A stretch of 19,455 nucleotides of DNA from Promethearchaeota archaeon (GCA_004524425.1 SDNN01000034.1:1-19455), one strand, 5' to 3'; numbered from the stretch's first letter, positions 1-8,311 are shown. A program made the numbers and translations. Notes: generated from the letters alone by a model not told the origin.

Positions 1-884
1 TATATTGAAGTTAAATAAATTTCATAATCAAATTCATATGATTCAAAAATTTCCTTGAGGCTATCTTGAAGGAATTCGACATTTAGTAAAATTTTAGGAT
101 CTTTCCTTAAATCCGGGTCGTATTTATGTATAAAAATGAGAATATAGGGGTTCTCTTCTAAAGTTACGAGATTTTCTAATATTCCACTGAAGTAATCAAA
201 TGATTGATCAAATTTATCTAAATCTTGTACGTCAATTACATAAAGAAGTAAATCTAATTGTAAAAAATACTTATCAGGATCTTTGAAATATCTTTTTCTC
301 TGAGTTTCTTGACCCCCGAAGTCCCATATGAATAAGTCTAAAGCATTAGTCTTAACGTGCTTACGACTTACACCTTTCGTAGGTTTGATTTTAGCTAAGT
401 CAGTAATTCCTAATCTCCCCCCGAATTTATTTAAAATGGCCGTCTTACCCGCATTATCAAGCCCTACCACGATTATTTTTTGTCCTTTTTTTTCCGCTTG
501 AATCTTCCCATTTTTTATATTGTATACCAAGGAACTTATCGTGATTGCTTTTTTGAGATGGGTTTCTATGTTTGGATACTTTTCTTTAATTTCTTCTAAT
601 ATGGTTTTAATTTTTTCCAATTCATCTGATTCTTCACTTGAATCATCATCAAATTTTAGATTAATTAAACTTTCAAATGGGTGCTCTTTGTTTAATTTTG
701 CGATGTTTTGAATTGAAGTGATGTCAAAATGCTCTTCGAGCACTTTAGCTACTTCTTCATCAATAAATTTATATGCAAAAATGGGCAATGAAAGAATCTC
801 TTCAACATCCTTTACTTTTTTATGGAATTTCGGATCCATGAATTTAGAAAACACGTTGATCACGCTAGAGATATCTGAAGTCAT
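1..884 (-). CDS. Arf/Rag-like small GTPase with N-terminal extension (C-terminus beyond window)
   Basis: Regulatory GTPase of the Arf/Rag branch, read on the minus strand; 294 complete codons are visible and the C-terminus lies beyond base 1. The P-loop GLDNAGKT (residues 141-148) is the classic Arf form. WDFGGQE (187-193) is the Arf/Rag switch II motif, and HKYD (253-256) replaces NKxD with the His seen in Rag/Gtr GTPases; a TSI stretch near the window edge also recalls Rag. Residues 1-135 are an extension: about 20-65 look like a helix-hairpin-helix or SAM-like module (LSLPIFAYKF followed by ITSIQNIAKL), then an acidic DDDSSEESDE linker and a helix. No N-terminal Gly for myristoylation and no membrane segment are seen. 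The ATG at 884 follows an in-frame stop and an AAGGA ribosome site, so the start is firm. GTP binding is expected from the motifs; partners are unknown. Confidence 0.9.
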   Translation of the reverse strand, partial: MTSDISSVINVFSKFMDPKFHKKVKDVEEILSLPIFAYKFIDEEVAKVLEEHFDITSIQNIAKLNKEHPFESLINLKFDDDSSEESDELEKIKTILEEIKEKYPNIETHLKKAITISSLVYNIKNGKIQAEKKGQKIIVVGLDNAGKTAILNKFGGRLGITDLAKIKPTKGVSRKHVKTNALDLFIWDFGGQETQRKRYFKDPDKYFLQLDLLLYVIDVQDLDKFDQSFDYFSGILENLVTLEENPYILIFIHKYDPDLRKDPKILLNVEFLQDSLKEIFESYEFDYEIYLTSI

Positions 885-891
885 TGTAATT

Positions 892-896
892 TCCTT
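892..896 (-). promoter_or_regulatory. Ribosome binding site of the Arf/Rag-like GTPase
   Basis: On the minus strand AAGGA lies seven bases before the ATG at 884. An in-frame TAA sits just upstream, so this is the only plausible ATG start and the long N-terminal extension is genuine rather than an over-called start. Confidence 0.5.
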
Positions 897-1103
897 TTTT
901 TCTTAATATATAGTTATAATGGTAAATAGGCTTTTTATTATTATTTATTGAATCATTTGAAGATTAATTATTATTATTTTTTCTTTCTTATATTAATGTT
1001 TTTTTCACAAATTATTAATCGAATGAAGATTAAGGAAAAGAACAAAAGGTTAGAGTTTGATAAATTTTCCAGTATTTTGGCTTTGATTTCAAATTAAATT
1101 AAT

Positions 1104-1112
1104 ATTTAAATA
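1104..1112 (+). promoter_or_regulatory. TATA box of the TFIIB gene
   Basis: ATTTAAATA fits an archaeal TATA element. Transcription would start near 1135-1140 and leave a leader of about 45 bases before the ATG at 1184. A perfect 10-base palindrome, TGATTAATCA (1115-1124), lies just downstream of the TATA box, where a repressor could block initiation; this is inference. The rest of the divergent intergenic stretch 885-1183 is AT-rich and shows no gene. Confidence 0.4.
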
Positions 1113-1183
1113 GTTGATTAATCATAATTAATATACTATAGGAAATATCAAATCCAAATGTCCTTGTTTCTTAAATAAATAAC

Positions 1184-2107
1184 ATGCCCTCTGACAAAAA
1201 ACTCCATGACAGTATTAACGATTTTTTCGAAGGGGAGAATGAACAGTGTTGCGATTCTCCTAAGATAGCGGAAGAGGATGGGTTTTACGTTTGTTTGAAT
1301 TGTGGGTGTGTAATATCAAGGATCCTCGATTCTTCACCAAGAAGGGCATTTACTGCTGAAGAAATTCAAAAAAGGAAGAGCAATGAAAGAGTATATAGCC
1401 CAATCGGTCCACGCACGATAATAAGGGGGAGTCGGGACGCAAGAGGCACCCTGTTGAGCCCTAAATACAAATCCAAGTTTAATCGTCTTGCAAAAATACA
1501 TAGAAGCTTAACCACGAGTTATGAAAGAAATTTATGGATCGCATTACCCAATTTGCAACGCCTGCAAAAAAGATTAGGAATCCCCGATCCTGTCGCAGAG
1601 GATGCACTTCGAATTTATACTCAAACAGTTAAAAAAAAACTTACCATGGGAAGAAGTATCGACACATTACTTTCTGCTTCAATTTTTGCCGCTCTAAGAA
1701 TTCATGGAATCCCTCGAACGGTTGAAGAAATTACAAAAGTCGCTCAAATTCCCAAAAAAAAGGTGATAAAAAGTTATCGTCTAATCCTGATGGAAATTCT
1801 TCCAAAATTAAATCTAAAAGTGCAACATTTCACTCCAGATCGCTATGTGGATAAATTTAATGATGAATTGGGTTTATCAATGCAATGTAGAAATATTGCT
1901 GTAAAACTCATAGGAAGTGCTAAAAAAAATGGTTTCGATACAGCTGGAAAAGATCCAAAGGGTATAGCTGCGGCCGCAATTTATTTGGGATCAAAAATTT
2001 GCAACGAGAACCGAACGCAGAAAGAAATTTCCAAGCTTGCGAAGGTGACTGAGGTTACTTTAAGAATGAGAGTAAAGGATCTCCAAAAATTTGCCAAAAT
2101 AGTATAA
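1184..2107 (+). CDS. tfb: Transcription initiation factor IIB (TFB)
   Basis: General transcription factor that binds TBP-TATA-BRE and recruits archaeal RNA polymerase. At 307 residues it is normal family length. Domain order is complete: N-terminal zinc-ribbon region (about 20-44), B-reader/linker with RRAFTAEE (about 53-60) and an arginine-rich segment, cyclin repeat 1 (about 105-195, with GRSIDTLLSASIFAALR and a PRTVEEI helix) and cyclin repeat 2 (about 205-305, with DPKGIAAAAIYLGSK and RTQKEISKLAKVTEVTLRMR, the BRE-recognition helix-turn-helix). The zinc ribbon is odd: Cys22 and Cys23 are adjacent where CxxC or CxxH is expected (CCDSP), followed by a normal Cys37-x2-Cys40 and an extra Cys42. 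Asgard genomes often carry several TFB paralogues, so this may be one of a set. Convergent with the pseudo-GTPase gene at 2182. Confidence 0.95.
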   Translation: MPSDKKLHDSINDFFEGENEQCCDSPKIAEEDGFYVCLNCGCVISRILDSSPRRAFTAEEIQKRKSNERVYSPIGPRTIIRGSRDARGTLLSPKYKSKFNRLAKIHRSLTTSYERNLWIALPNLQRLQKRLGIPDPVAEDALRIYTQTVKKKLTMGRSIDTLLSASIFAALRIHGIPRTVEEITKVAQIPKKKVIKSYRLILMEILPKLNLKVQHFTPDRYVDKFNDELGLSMQCRNIAVKLIGSAKKNGFDTAGKDPKGIAAAAIYLGSKICNENRTQKEISKLAKVTEVTLRMRVKDLQKFAKIV

Positions 2108-2155
2108 TTTCTGGATCCCTCTGTTTGAATAAATCATATTTATGCCAAATTCTTC

Positions 2156-2187
2156 AAAAAAAAAATAAAAAGAGAAAATTTTTATTT
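2156..2187 (-). terminator. Poly-U terminator with AT hairpin after the pseudo-GTPase gene
   Basis: Immediately past the minus-strand stop codon the transcript would read U5-A-U10 (2171 down to 2156), a strong archaeal-type poly-U termination signal. It overlaps a perfect 9-base inverted repeat, AAATAAAAA (2163-2171) and TTTTTATTT (2179-2187), with a 7-base loop. The site lies between two convergent genes, so it may also slow polymerase leaving the TFIIB gene on the plus strand. Confidence 0.5.
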
Positions 2188-5100
2188 GATTCTAAGAAGT
2201 ATTTTTTCTTCTTCGAAAACAGGCAAAACATTAAAAAAAGGATTTATTTTTGAGACGTATTGTTCTAAACCTTCCATTTTGATATCCAAAATGAATAATA
2301 ACAGGATTATGTAATAAGTTCCTTTTACTAAATCTTTACTCAACCCTAAAGACTCAAAATATTCATCTACATTTTTCTTTATTACTTTAAAAGATTTTTC
2401 TGATTTCAGTGCTGAGAGAACGTAAAGTAAAAGATTTAAGGCACTCAATTCATAATCTTTCCTTTTCATGTAAAGATTAGCCAGATTTGAATATTTTTCT
2501 GAAGCTTCTTCAAAAGATTCTTCACTTAAAAGATTTAAAACATCCTTATAATATCTTTTTTTCATTGCTTGTCGTTTATTAAAAAATTCATTCTTACTGC
2601 TTCTAATATCCCCCATTTTTTGTTGAAGTAATCCAATCTTTTGATCGTATTCAATCTGAAGTCTCGATAATTCTCCCTTCTCCTTTCTCGTCAGTTGCAG
2701 TTTTTTCTCCTCTTTCACTAATTCCTCTCCAGAGAAATCAACAAGAAATTCTTGTTCTTGATCAAAAAGCATCAATTTTCTCGCAAAATTGAGCATGATT
2801 GATTTTACCAGATCTTCAAAATTATTTTCATATGCCACAAATAAGTATTTCAACAGTTTTACTTCTGGTAATGATTCTATTTCTTCTTTAAATCCTCCTA
2901 ATCCATTTATATGAGCATTAAAAGTTTTTCTACTGGTAATATAGTCACTTTCTTTAATTAAGAGAATGGAACCTAGTATCAATCCGATTATAGCTTGATT
3001 ATATAATTTTTTATCAATTAATATTTCAAAAGATTCAAAATAAATTTTTGAAGCACCTAGATAATTTTTTCTCGATACTTCTTCTATTGCCTTGTTCCAA
3101 TAATCTCTTTTCATTATTTTCCTCGTGGCAAATTCTTGCTTATCTTTCTCAATTGTTTGTACTATTTTGTTAATCTCTCCTCTTATTTTAGCAATTTCTG
3201 CAATATCAATCTTGTCTTTTTCCTCTTTTTTCTTTTCTTCATATTCCTTTCCTAAAATTTCAAACAATACAATAATTTCTTCCTCAAATAAAGGCAAGTT
3301 TTCCAAGAGTGATAAAACTTCCTTAAATTTTTGTTCCTCTTCATACCTCTTGGTATCCGATATATAATCGATTAGTTTCACGGGAAAGGTATCTAAAAAA
3401 AGATTTGCTGAAGATGATAATTTAGTTTTTATTTCGTTTAAAAGTGTCTTGATCATGTTATACTTTTCTTGTCTTATGAGCAATAAGCTTGCTATTGCGA
3501 AAGAAACACCCGCTAAATAATATTCTTTAATTCTAGAAAATCTTATGATACTTTCTTCATATGCTTCCACTGCTTCTTCATATGCTTCATTTTTTAAACT
3601 TTTTAACGCATCATTTAAATATGCTCTTTTTCGAGCTTTCCTCTTTTTAAAGTCATTATCTCGATCAAAATGAGCATCTCTTGCTTTTTTTTTAATTATT
3701 GAAAGTATTTCTTTAAGTTCCTCACCTTTTCGAGTTTCCTCTTTCTCTTTTGATTTAATTTTGATTGTTTCTTCTTCCAATTTAGCAAGTTTTTTATTTA
3801 AATCCTCTTTAAATTTTTTATTCTCTATTTTATCAATGTGAGACAGTGTCGAGGAGAAATCTTCCATTGAAAGATAAATTTCTGCTATTTTATAATTAAT
3901 TTTATCAAGGTTTATTTTATCTTTCTCCTTATCCAAGTATGATAAAAAGATGTCATTCACTTTCTTGATTAAGGCATTCGCTTTGTCAATTCCGTTAACA
4001 TCCTCTTCAGCTTCTAAGGTTTTTAGCGCTTGTTTTTTAATCATTTTTATGTAAAACCGGCTTATCTCTTTTGCCTCATCATAAAGATGAAAATTTCGAT
4101 AATTCCTTAATGAGACTTCAAATATTTTTTGATTCCTTTCTAATGATTCTTTTTCCATTAATTCTTTCAAAATCTCAATATAATGGGGAAAGACTTGAAT
4201 TAAATACTCCTTTTTCATTTCCTCAGAAAGGTCTGAATAGTAGTTAAAAAACATGTCAAATTTTTCAGCATCCAAAAGGAGATCTAAAGATTTCATCAAA
4301 ATACGATCTCCAATCTCCTCCCTCCCGATATTATAAAGAAAAACGGATTGATTTTTTATCAATTTTGCTGCTTTAAGATCCTCATTATTCTTGGAATATT
4401 TTTCTGCTTCATTTATCACATTTTTATTCATCTCAATTATTATGTTTAATTCTGCTTGGACAAAGGTTTCAATGACATCGAGGCCTTTTAAAATATTCTC
4501 CTCTATTTCCTTTTTTCTGGCTAACTTTTCTTTTTCTTCAGTCTTAGATAATAGTTCCGTTAATTTTTCTTTTTTCTTAAAAGAATCCAATTTATTTATC
4601 AATATTGTGGCCATTCCAGAATTCAATTGTTCAATAAATTGCTTTATTAATTTTTCTATTTGTTTGTCTAAATTGGTTTTTTTAACCTTGTAACTTTCCC
4701 ATAAATTTTCAATTTCGTCATAAGCATCCTTAGCAGCATAAGGTTCACTCTGGTCAATATTATATTCTAGAATTTTGATTAAAACTTCTACTTGTTTATT
4801 AGTGAATTTTTTGAGTAGATCAAAAAGAGCTTCTCGTTGATAAGTGAAAATACTATAATATAATTGATCTTTTGCTCCTTCTAGATCGCCTATTGATAAT
4901 AAATAATCAACAGAACTGAGAATTTTTTCAGCTATTTCTTCTAATGTGGATAATTTCTTATCATGAGGTAGTCTATCAACTATAACGAAAGCTTTGTCAA
5001 CCTTACAAGCGGAAATCCATGAATTAATTGCCAATTTAAAACTTTTTTCTATCAATTCTGGATTTTCTAATTCAATGGAAGCCCAACGTCCGGCAGTATC

Positions 5101-5916
5101 GTATTGTTTAGCTGCTGATTCATAATCACCATTATTAAATAATTTATTCCCCTCTACGATCATTGCTTCATGATATTGTCTTCTAAAATCCTTGTATCTT
5201 TGTTTATCTACGCTTTCTAAAATTTTTGAAGCTTCTAAGTACAAATTCACCTTGGAGAAAAGGTAGGCTGCTTGTTCACAATGAATAAAAAACTCATCAC
5301 TATTATAAATCTCTGAAATCGTTGCTGCTTTTTTCATTGCTTGCGCAGCATGAATATAATCCTGTTGATTAAAATGGATATTAGCTAATTGAATAAATAT
5401 CGGAAAACGCATCCAAGCATTTTCTATGTTTAGAGGACTTTCTCCTGAAATCATTGCTAAACAGAGACATTGAAGTGCTTGATGAAACAAATAGGGGGGA
5501 AGATTTACAAAAGCTTCGAGCTCTGAGAAATTTACCCATAAATTTTCTAATAATAAGTTGGTTGAGATGGGTAAAACGCCTGCAGAATCATAATACATTA
5601 TAATTATGGGAATATCGCGTTTAACAGAATTAATTATAGAATATAACATTTCAAACAATTCTGATTCCTCTTTATCTAGCGGATTTAAGAAATAAATTAT
5701 TCCATCAACAGTAGGAATAATCTCATCAAAATCAGCATTTATAATATCTGAGATCAAATTTATTTCTAAATCACATGTATCTTCTAAGGCATTTACTTCT
5801 TGATACCACTCATAATATGTATCTTTAAGTTCTCCTCCATCTTGAAATGCACTCACTAAATATTCAATTGATGTTTCAGGGTCTCCCAATATTAAAATTT
5901 TAAACACATAGCGCAT
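2182..5916 (-). CDS. Giant pseudo-GTPase/alpha-solenoid protein with three C-terminal modules
   Basis: A 1244-residue protein I cannot assign to a named family. Residues 1-150 resemble a Ras-superfamily G domain: strand VFKILILG, a loop GDPETSIE where GxxxxGK[S/T] should be, a strand DGIIYFLNP, and IPIIIMYYDSAG at the NKxD position. The P-loop Gly-Lys and the NK of NKxD are absent, so nucleotide binding is unlikely. Residues about 170-440 are TPR-like helical hairpins (for example GNKLFNNGDYESAAKQYD). About 440-750 is Lys/Glu-rich helix and coiled coil. Three similar modules begin near 757, 930 and 1113; each starts KR-x-Y, has a Y/F-x-EA hairpin and ends in an LPLFEEE-like segment, the last at the C-terminus. 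No signal peptide or membrane helix is seen, so it is probably a cytosolic scaffold. The ATG at 5916 directly precedes the first beta strand. Confidence 0.85.
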   Translation of the reverse strand: MRYVFKILILGDPETSIEYLVSAFQDGGELKDTYYEWYQEVNALEDTCDLEINLISDIINADFDEIIPTVDGIIYFLNPLDKEESELFEMLYSIINSVKRDIPIIIMYYDSAGVLPISTNLLLENLWVNFSELEAFVNLPPYLFHQALQCLCLAMISGESPLNIENAWMRFPIFIQLANIHFNQQDYIHAAQAMKKAATISEIYNSDEFFIHCEQAAYLFSKVNLYLEASKILESVDKQRYKDFRRQYHEAMIVEGNKLFNNGDYESAAKQYDTAGRWASIELENPELIEKSFKLAINSWISACKVDKAFVIVDRLPHDKKLSTLEEIAEKILSSVDYLLSIGDLEGAKDQLYYSIFTYQREALFDLLKKFTNKQVEVLIKILEYNIDQSEPYAAKDAYDEIENLWESYKVKKTNLDKQIEKLIKQFIEQLNSGMATILINKLDSFKKKEKLTELLSKTEEKEKLARKKEIEENILKGLDVIETFVQAELNIIIEMNKNVINEAEKYSKNNEDLKAAKLIKNQSVFLYNIGREEIGDRILMKSLDLLLDAEKFDMFFNYYSDLSEEMKKEYLIQVFPHYIEILKELMEKESLERNQKIFEVSLRNYRNFHLYDEAKEISRFYIKMIKKQALKTLEAEEDVNGIDKANALIKKVNDIFLSYLDKEKDKINLDKINYKIAEIYLSMEDFSSTLSHIDKIENKKFKEDLNKKLAKLEEETIKIKSKEKEETRKGEELKEILSIIKKKARDAHFDRDNDFKKRKARKRAYLNDALKSLKNEAYEEAVEAYEESIIRFSRIKEYYLAGVSFAIASLLLIRQEKYNMIKTLLNEIKTKLSSSANLFLDTFPVKLIDYISDTKRYEEEQKFKEVLSLLENLPLFEEEIIVLFEILGKEYEEKKKEEKDKIDIAEIAKIRGEINKIVQTIEKDKQEFATRKIMKRDYWNKAIEEVSRKNYLGASKIYFESFEILIDKKLYNQAIIGLILGSILLIKESDYITSRKTFNAHINGLGGFKEEIESLPEVKLLKYLFVAYENNFEDLVKSIMLNFARKLMLFDQEQEFLVDFSGEELVKEEKKLQLTRKEKGELSRLQIEYDQKIGLLQQKMGDIRSSKNEFFNKRQAMKKRYYKDVLNLLSEESFEEASEKYSNLANLYMKRKDYELSALNLLLYVLSALKSEKSFKVIKKNVDEYFESLGLSKDLVKGTYYIILLLFILDIKMEGLEQYVSKINPFFNVLPVFEEEKILLRIK

Positions 5917-5954
5917 TTATAATCACAAGAAATAATAAGATTAATTTTATCAAA

Positions 5955-5969
5955 TAATTTATATTTTTC
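5955..5969 (-). promoter_or_regulatory. Candidate TATA box of the pseudo-GTPase gene
   Basis: On the minus strand GAAAAATATAAATTA combines a purine-rich BRE-like stretch with a TATA element. Initiation about 25 bases downstream would fall near 5935, giving a short leader before the ATG at 5916. A second AT-rich candidate (TTATTTATAAG, near 5985-5995) is less well spaced. Confidence 0.35.
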
Positions 5970-6005
5970 AATCTATTTTCCTCTTATAAATAATTGAATT
6001 AGAGA

Positions 6006-6017
6006 ATTTTTATATTT
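6006..6017 (+). promoter_or_regulatory. Candidate TATA box of the 6064-8311 operon
   Basis: TTTTTATATTTT on the plus strand would place initiation near 6035-6040, about 25 bases before the GTG at 6064. The whole divergent gap 5917-6063 is AT-rich, so the exact element is uncertain. Confidence 0.3.
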
Positions 6018-6063
6018 TTTTAAACTATTTCGAGATAATAATTATTAAATCCGGGTAACAAAC

Positions 6064-6729
6064 GTGAACAATGAATACTTAGAACGAAATTACCAGATCA
6101 TAAGAGAAAAAATGATCGAGGAAATGGAACTTGCGTTAGAATTTGGGAAACAATTAGTTGAATCTGAATTAGATGCAGGGATATTGGATTTTGTCATAAA
6201 ACCCATAATTAAATCTTTTTATAGTTATTGGAGCGCACATGATGCTAAAGTGGGAACTTTAGAGCAAATAAGAGTCACCATGGATTGTGCAAAACGCTTG
6301 GTAGTCAATGGAAATACACAAGAGAAGTTTAGTAAAGAGATAGAAGAGAACTTTCCAATTTATTTAGAGAATGATCAAACATTTAAACAGTGCAAAAAAA
6401 ATCATAAGAATTTTGAAAAACTCATTGAAGTCAATAAAGAGGCCTTTATAACTCAAGTCCAAGATGCCGTTTATTTATTAAAGACAGATGACGACATTAA
6501 GGATTATGATGAATTGATAAGAGCAGCTTTTAAGACTAAAGCACAAGCATTTGAATCTTTAATGCGTCAGCTAGAATTTAATGATAGAGCTATTAAAATT
6601 GTTGAAAAAGATAAATCCATCCTAAAAATTCCTACGGGTAAACACATTATTGTTAAAGTACTTAGGAAAGGATTCATACAAACTAAAGAATATCTACTCG
6701 AAAGACTTGATAATATTTACAACACGTAG
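6064..6729 (+). CDS. Unrecognised all-helical protein
   Basis: A 221-residue protein of unknown function. It appears wholly alpha-helical, charged and soluble, with no signal peptide, membrane segment or metal motif. Visible landmarks are a helix rich in EMELALEFGKQLVESE (about 19-35), an aromatic stretch SFYSYW (about 51-56) and a basic C-terminal part KHIIVKVLRKGF. The GTG at 6064 is the only good start: the first in-frame ATG is at residue 17 and would cut into the first helix. It is divergent from the pseudo-GTPase giant and first in a likely operon with the DUF2085 membrane protein (40-base gap) and the hydrolase (12-base gap). That arrangement does not by itself indicate a role. Confidence 0.75.
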   Translation: MNNEYLERNYQIIREKMIEEMELALEFGKQLVESELDAGILDFVIKPIIKSFYSYWSAHDAKVGTLEQIRVTMDCAKRLVVNGNTQEKFSKEIEENFPIYLENDQTFKQCKKNHKNFEKLIEVNKEAFITQVQDAVYLLKTDDDIKDYDELIRAAFKTKAQAFESLMRQLEFNDRAIKIVEKDKSILKIPTGKHIIVKVLRKGFIQTKEYLLERLDNIYNT

Positions 6730-6769
6730 GACTTTTCTTAATTATCATTGAATTTAATTAACAATTAAA

Positions 6770-7792
6770 GTGGATTCAATATTGAATGAATCTCAGAAAA
6801 ATAAACGTGTTTTAAGAAAAATTTTTCTCAATTTGCTAACCTGTAGTTTTATTATCATGTGCTATTTTTATTTATCTCAATTTTTTGGTTCAATTTCTCT
6901 TTATTTTATCGATTTTTCAAATAATGTTGCTTTTTTTGGCCTGGTTCTCATCATTTTCACTTTTTTTTCTGCTTTAGCGGGTCCTCACCATGGATTCATA
7001 ACCGGATTTATGGGCGAGTATCTTTACCAGCTGGCTTTTTATAATACTATTTATCTTCATTGGTGTTTTATTATAGCTATTTGGGGTCTTATAAGCGGAA
7101 TATTCATGTATAATCCTTTAAAATATCAAGAAAGAATGAATCTAATACTCCTTTTCATTATTTTAATCGTTAACTCCATTTTAATGATAGTTTTAATAAT
7201 AATCTTTGAAAATGATAATTTTCTAAATTTAATCGATAATTTTTTCATTTTAATTTTTTTAATCCAATTAATAGGAATAGTAATAGCGGTTCCTGCTCTC
7301 TTATTTCTTTATGATAAAATATTAGCTCACGAAGAAAGATTTCTTTACTTCATTATATTAACACATCATCCCATCACCATGAGCGATCATACTTTTTATT
7401 TTAAATTTGGGAGAACCTATATTTACCTTTGTTCACGTTGTTCCGGAGTCATGATAGGGGGGCTCATGGCATATTTCTTTACATGTTTACTAGAACTAAT
7501 TTATAATACAAGAATTAGTCCTGAACTAGCAGTATTATTATGTATCATTTTACCCATACCCGGAGTAGTTGATTGGGGTACTCAACGAATGCTATTTAGA
7601 AAAAGTACGACAGAATCTAGATTATTCACGGGATTTATAATAGGAGTAGCCTTGCATTTGATGTCCTATACCACCAAATATTACTTTTTCATGGTGTTTA
7701 TATTAACTCTCTATTTCTCCTTAGTGGGTCTGTTAATTTATTTTGGTCATAAAAAAGAAATGAGATTATCAAAACAAAATTCAAGGTTTTAA
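6770..7792 (+). CDS. DUF2085 membrane protein with ECF S-component-like N-terminal half
   Basis: A 340-residue polytopic membrane protein with about eight or nine hydrophobic segments. The C-terminal half carries the DUF2085 pattern: HHP (199-201), FGRTYIYLCSRCSG (213-226, with Cys221 and Cys224), IPGVVDWGTQ (263-272) and a following R-x2-TG (284-288). The family has no known biochemical function; the conserved CxRC and D/Q residues suggest a metal or redox site near the membrane. The N-terminal half has GPHHGFITGFMGEYLYQLAF (71-90), then HWCFIIAIWGLISGIFM, which resembles the glycine-rich first half of ECF-transporter substrate-binding (S) subunits; this part is inference. The start is GTG at 6770, just after an in-frame stop at 6755-6757. 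It is followed 12 bases later by the hydrolase gene. Confidence 0.75.
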   Translation: MDSILNESQKNKRVLRKIFLNLLTCSFIIMCYFYLSQFFGSISLYFIDFSNNVAFFGLVLIIFTFFSALAGPHHGFITGFMGEYLYQLAFYNTIYLHWCFIIAIWGLISGIFMYNPLKYQERMNLILLFIILIVNSILMIVLIIIFENDNFLNLIDNFFILIFLIQLIGIVIAVPALLFLYDKILAHEERFLYFIILTHHPITMSDHTFYFKFGRTYIYLCSRCSGVMIGGLMAYFFTCLLELIYNTRISPELAVLLCIILPIPGVVDWGTQRMLFRKSTTESRLFTGFIIGVALHLMSYTTKYYFFMVFILTLYFSLVGLLIYFGHKKEMRLSKQNSRF

Positions 7793-7804
7793 GTCACTTA
7801 AACC

Positions 7805-8311
7805 ATGAGAAACATGATATTCATTCACGGTCTTGAAAGTTCGGGCGAGGGATTTAAAGGAAATTTATTTAGAAAGGTTTTACCAGGGATACTAACACCA
7901 AACTTCAAACCATATGCACCAGAAATATCATACAAGGTATTATTAAAAGAGAGAATGACGGAATTGTTTAATATCCTGAAAAAGAAAAAAAATTGGACAA
8001 TAATTGGATCCTCTTTTGGCGGACTAATGGGAACTCTCTACAGCGTACAATATCCCAAAAAAGTCAAACATCTAATACTACTAGCTCCATTTTTATCAAC
8101 ACCGCTTCTTGATCTCAGAGAATTCGAGCCAGTTGATGTACGGGTGACTGTATTTCATGGAAAAAATGACCAAGTAGTACCATATAAATCCTCGATGGAA
8201 TATGCTAAAACTTTATTTAAAAATTTAAAATATAATATTGTTGACGATGATCACATGCTCCATTCGACTGTAAAATCCATAAATTGGGTCAAACTGATCG
8301 AGAACTCATAA
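7805..8311 (+). CDS. Small alpha/beta-hydrolase (putative esterase)
   Basis: A compact 168-residue alpha/beta-hydrolase, probably a cytosolic carboxylesterase-like enzyme with unknown substrate. The fold landmarks are all present: FIHGLESSG (6-14, oxyanion-hole loop), the nucleophile elbow GSSFGG (68-73, Ser70), LAPF after the next strand, the acid in FHGKNDQVVP (Asp122) and the histidine in DDDHMLH (His150, with His153 nearby). At this length the lid is minimal, as in YqiA/UPF0227-type esterases. It lies 12 bases after the DUF2085 gene and is probably co-transcribed with it. No signal peptide is seen. The triad is confidently placed; the substrate cannot be inferred. Confidence 0.88.
   Translation: MRNMIFIHGLESSGEGFKGNLFRKVLPGILTPNFKPYAPEISYKVLLKERMTELFNILKKKKNWTIIGSSFGGLMGTLYSVQYPKKVKHLILLAPFLSTPLLDLREFEPVDVRVTVFHGKNDQVVPYKSSMEYAKTLFKNLKYNIVDDDHMLHSTVKSINWVKLIENS

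Noticed and set aside
520..906. Two short plus-strand frames over the GTPase gene.
   Set aside because: They lie antisense to the in-frame Arf/Rag-like GTPase, which has a P-loop, switch II and a ribosome site; the short products resemble no protein.
1023..1097. A possible 24-codon peptide upstream of the TFIIB gene.
   Set aside because: It has no ribosome site, runs into the proposed TATA region and has random-looking composition.
3125..4693. Plus-strand open frames inside the pseudo-GTPase gene (3125-3367 and 4391-4693).
   Set aside because: They are antisense to a long gene rich in Lys and Glu codons; their Ser/Phe/Ile-rich products are the expected shadow of that composition.
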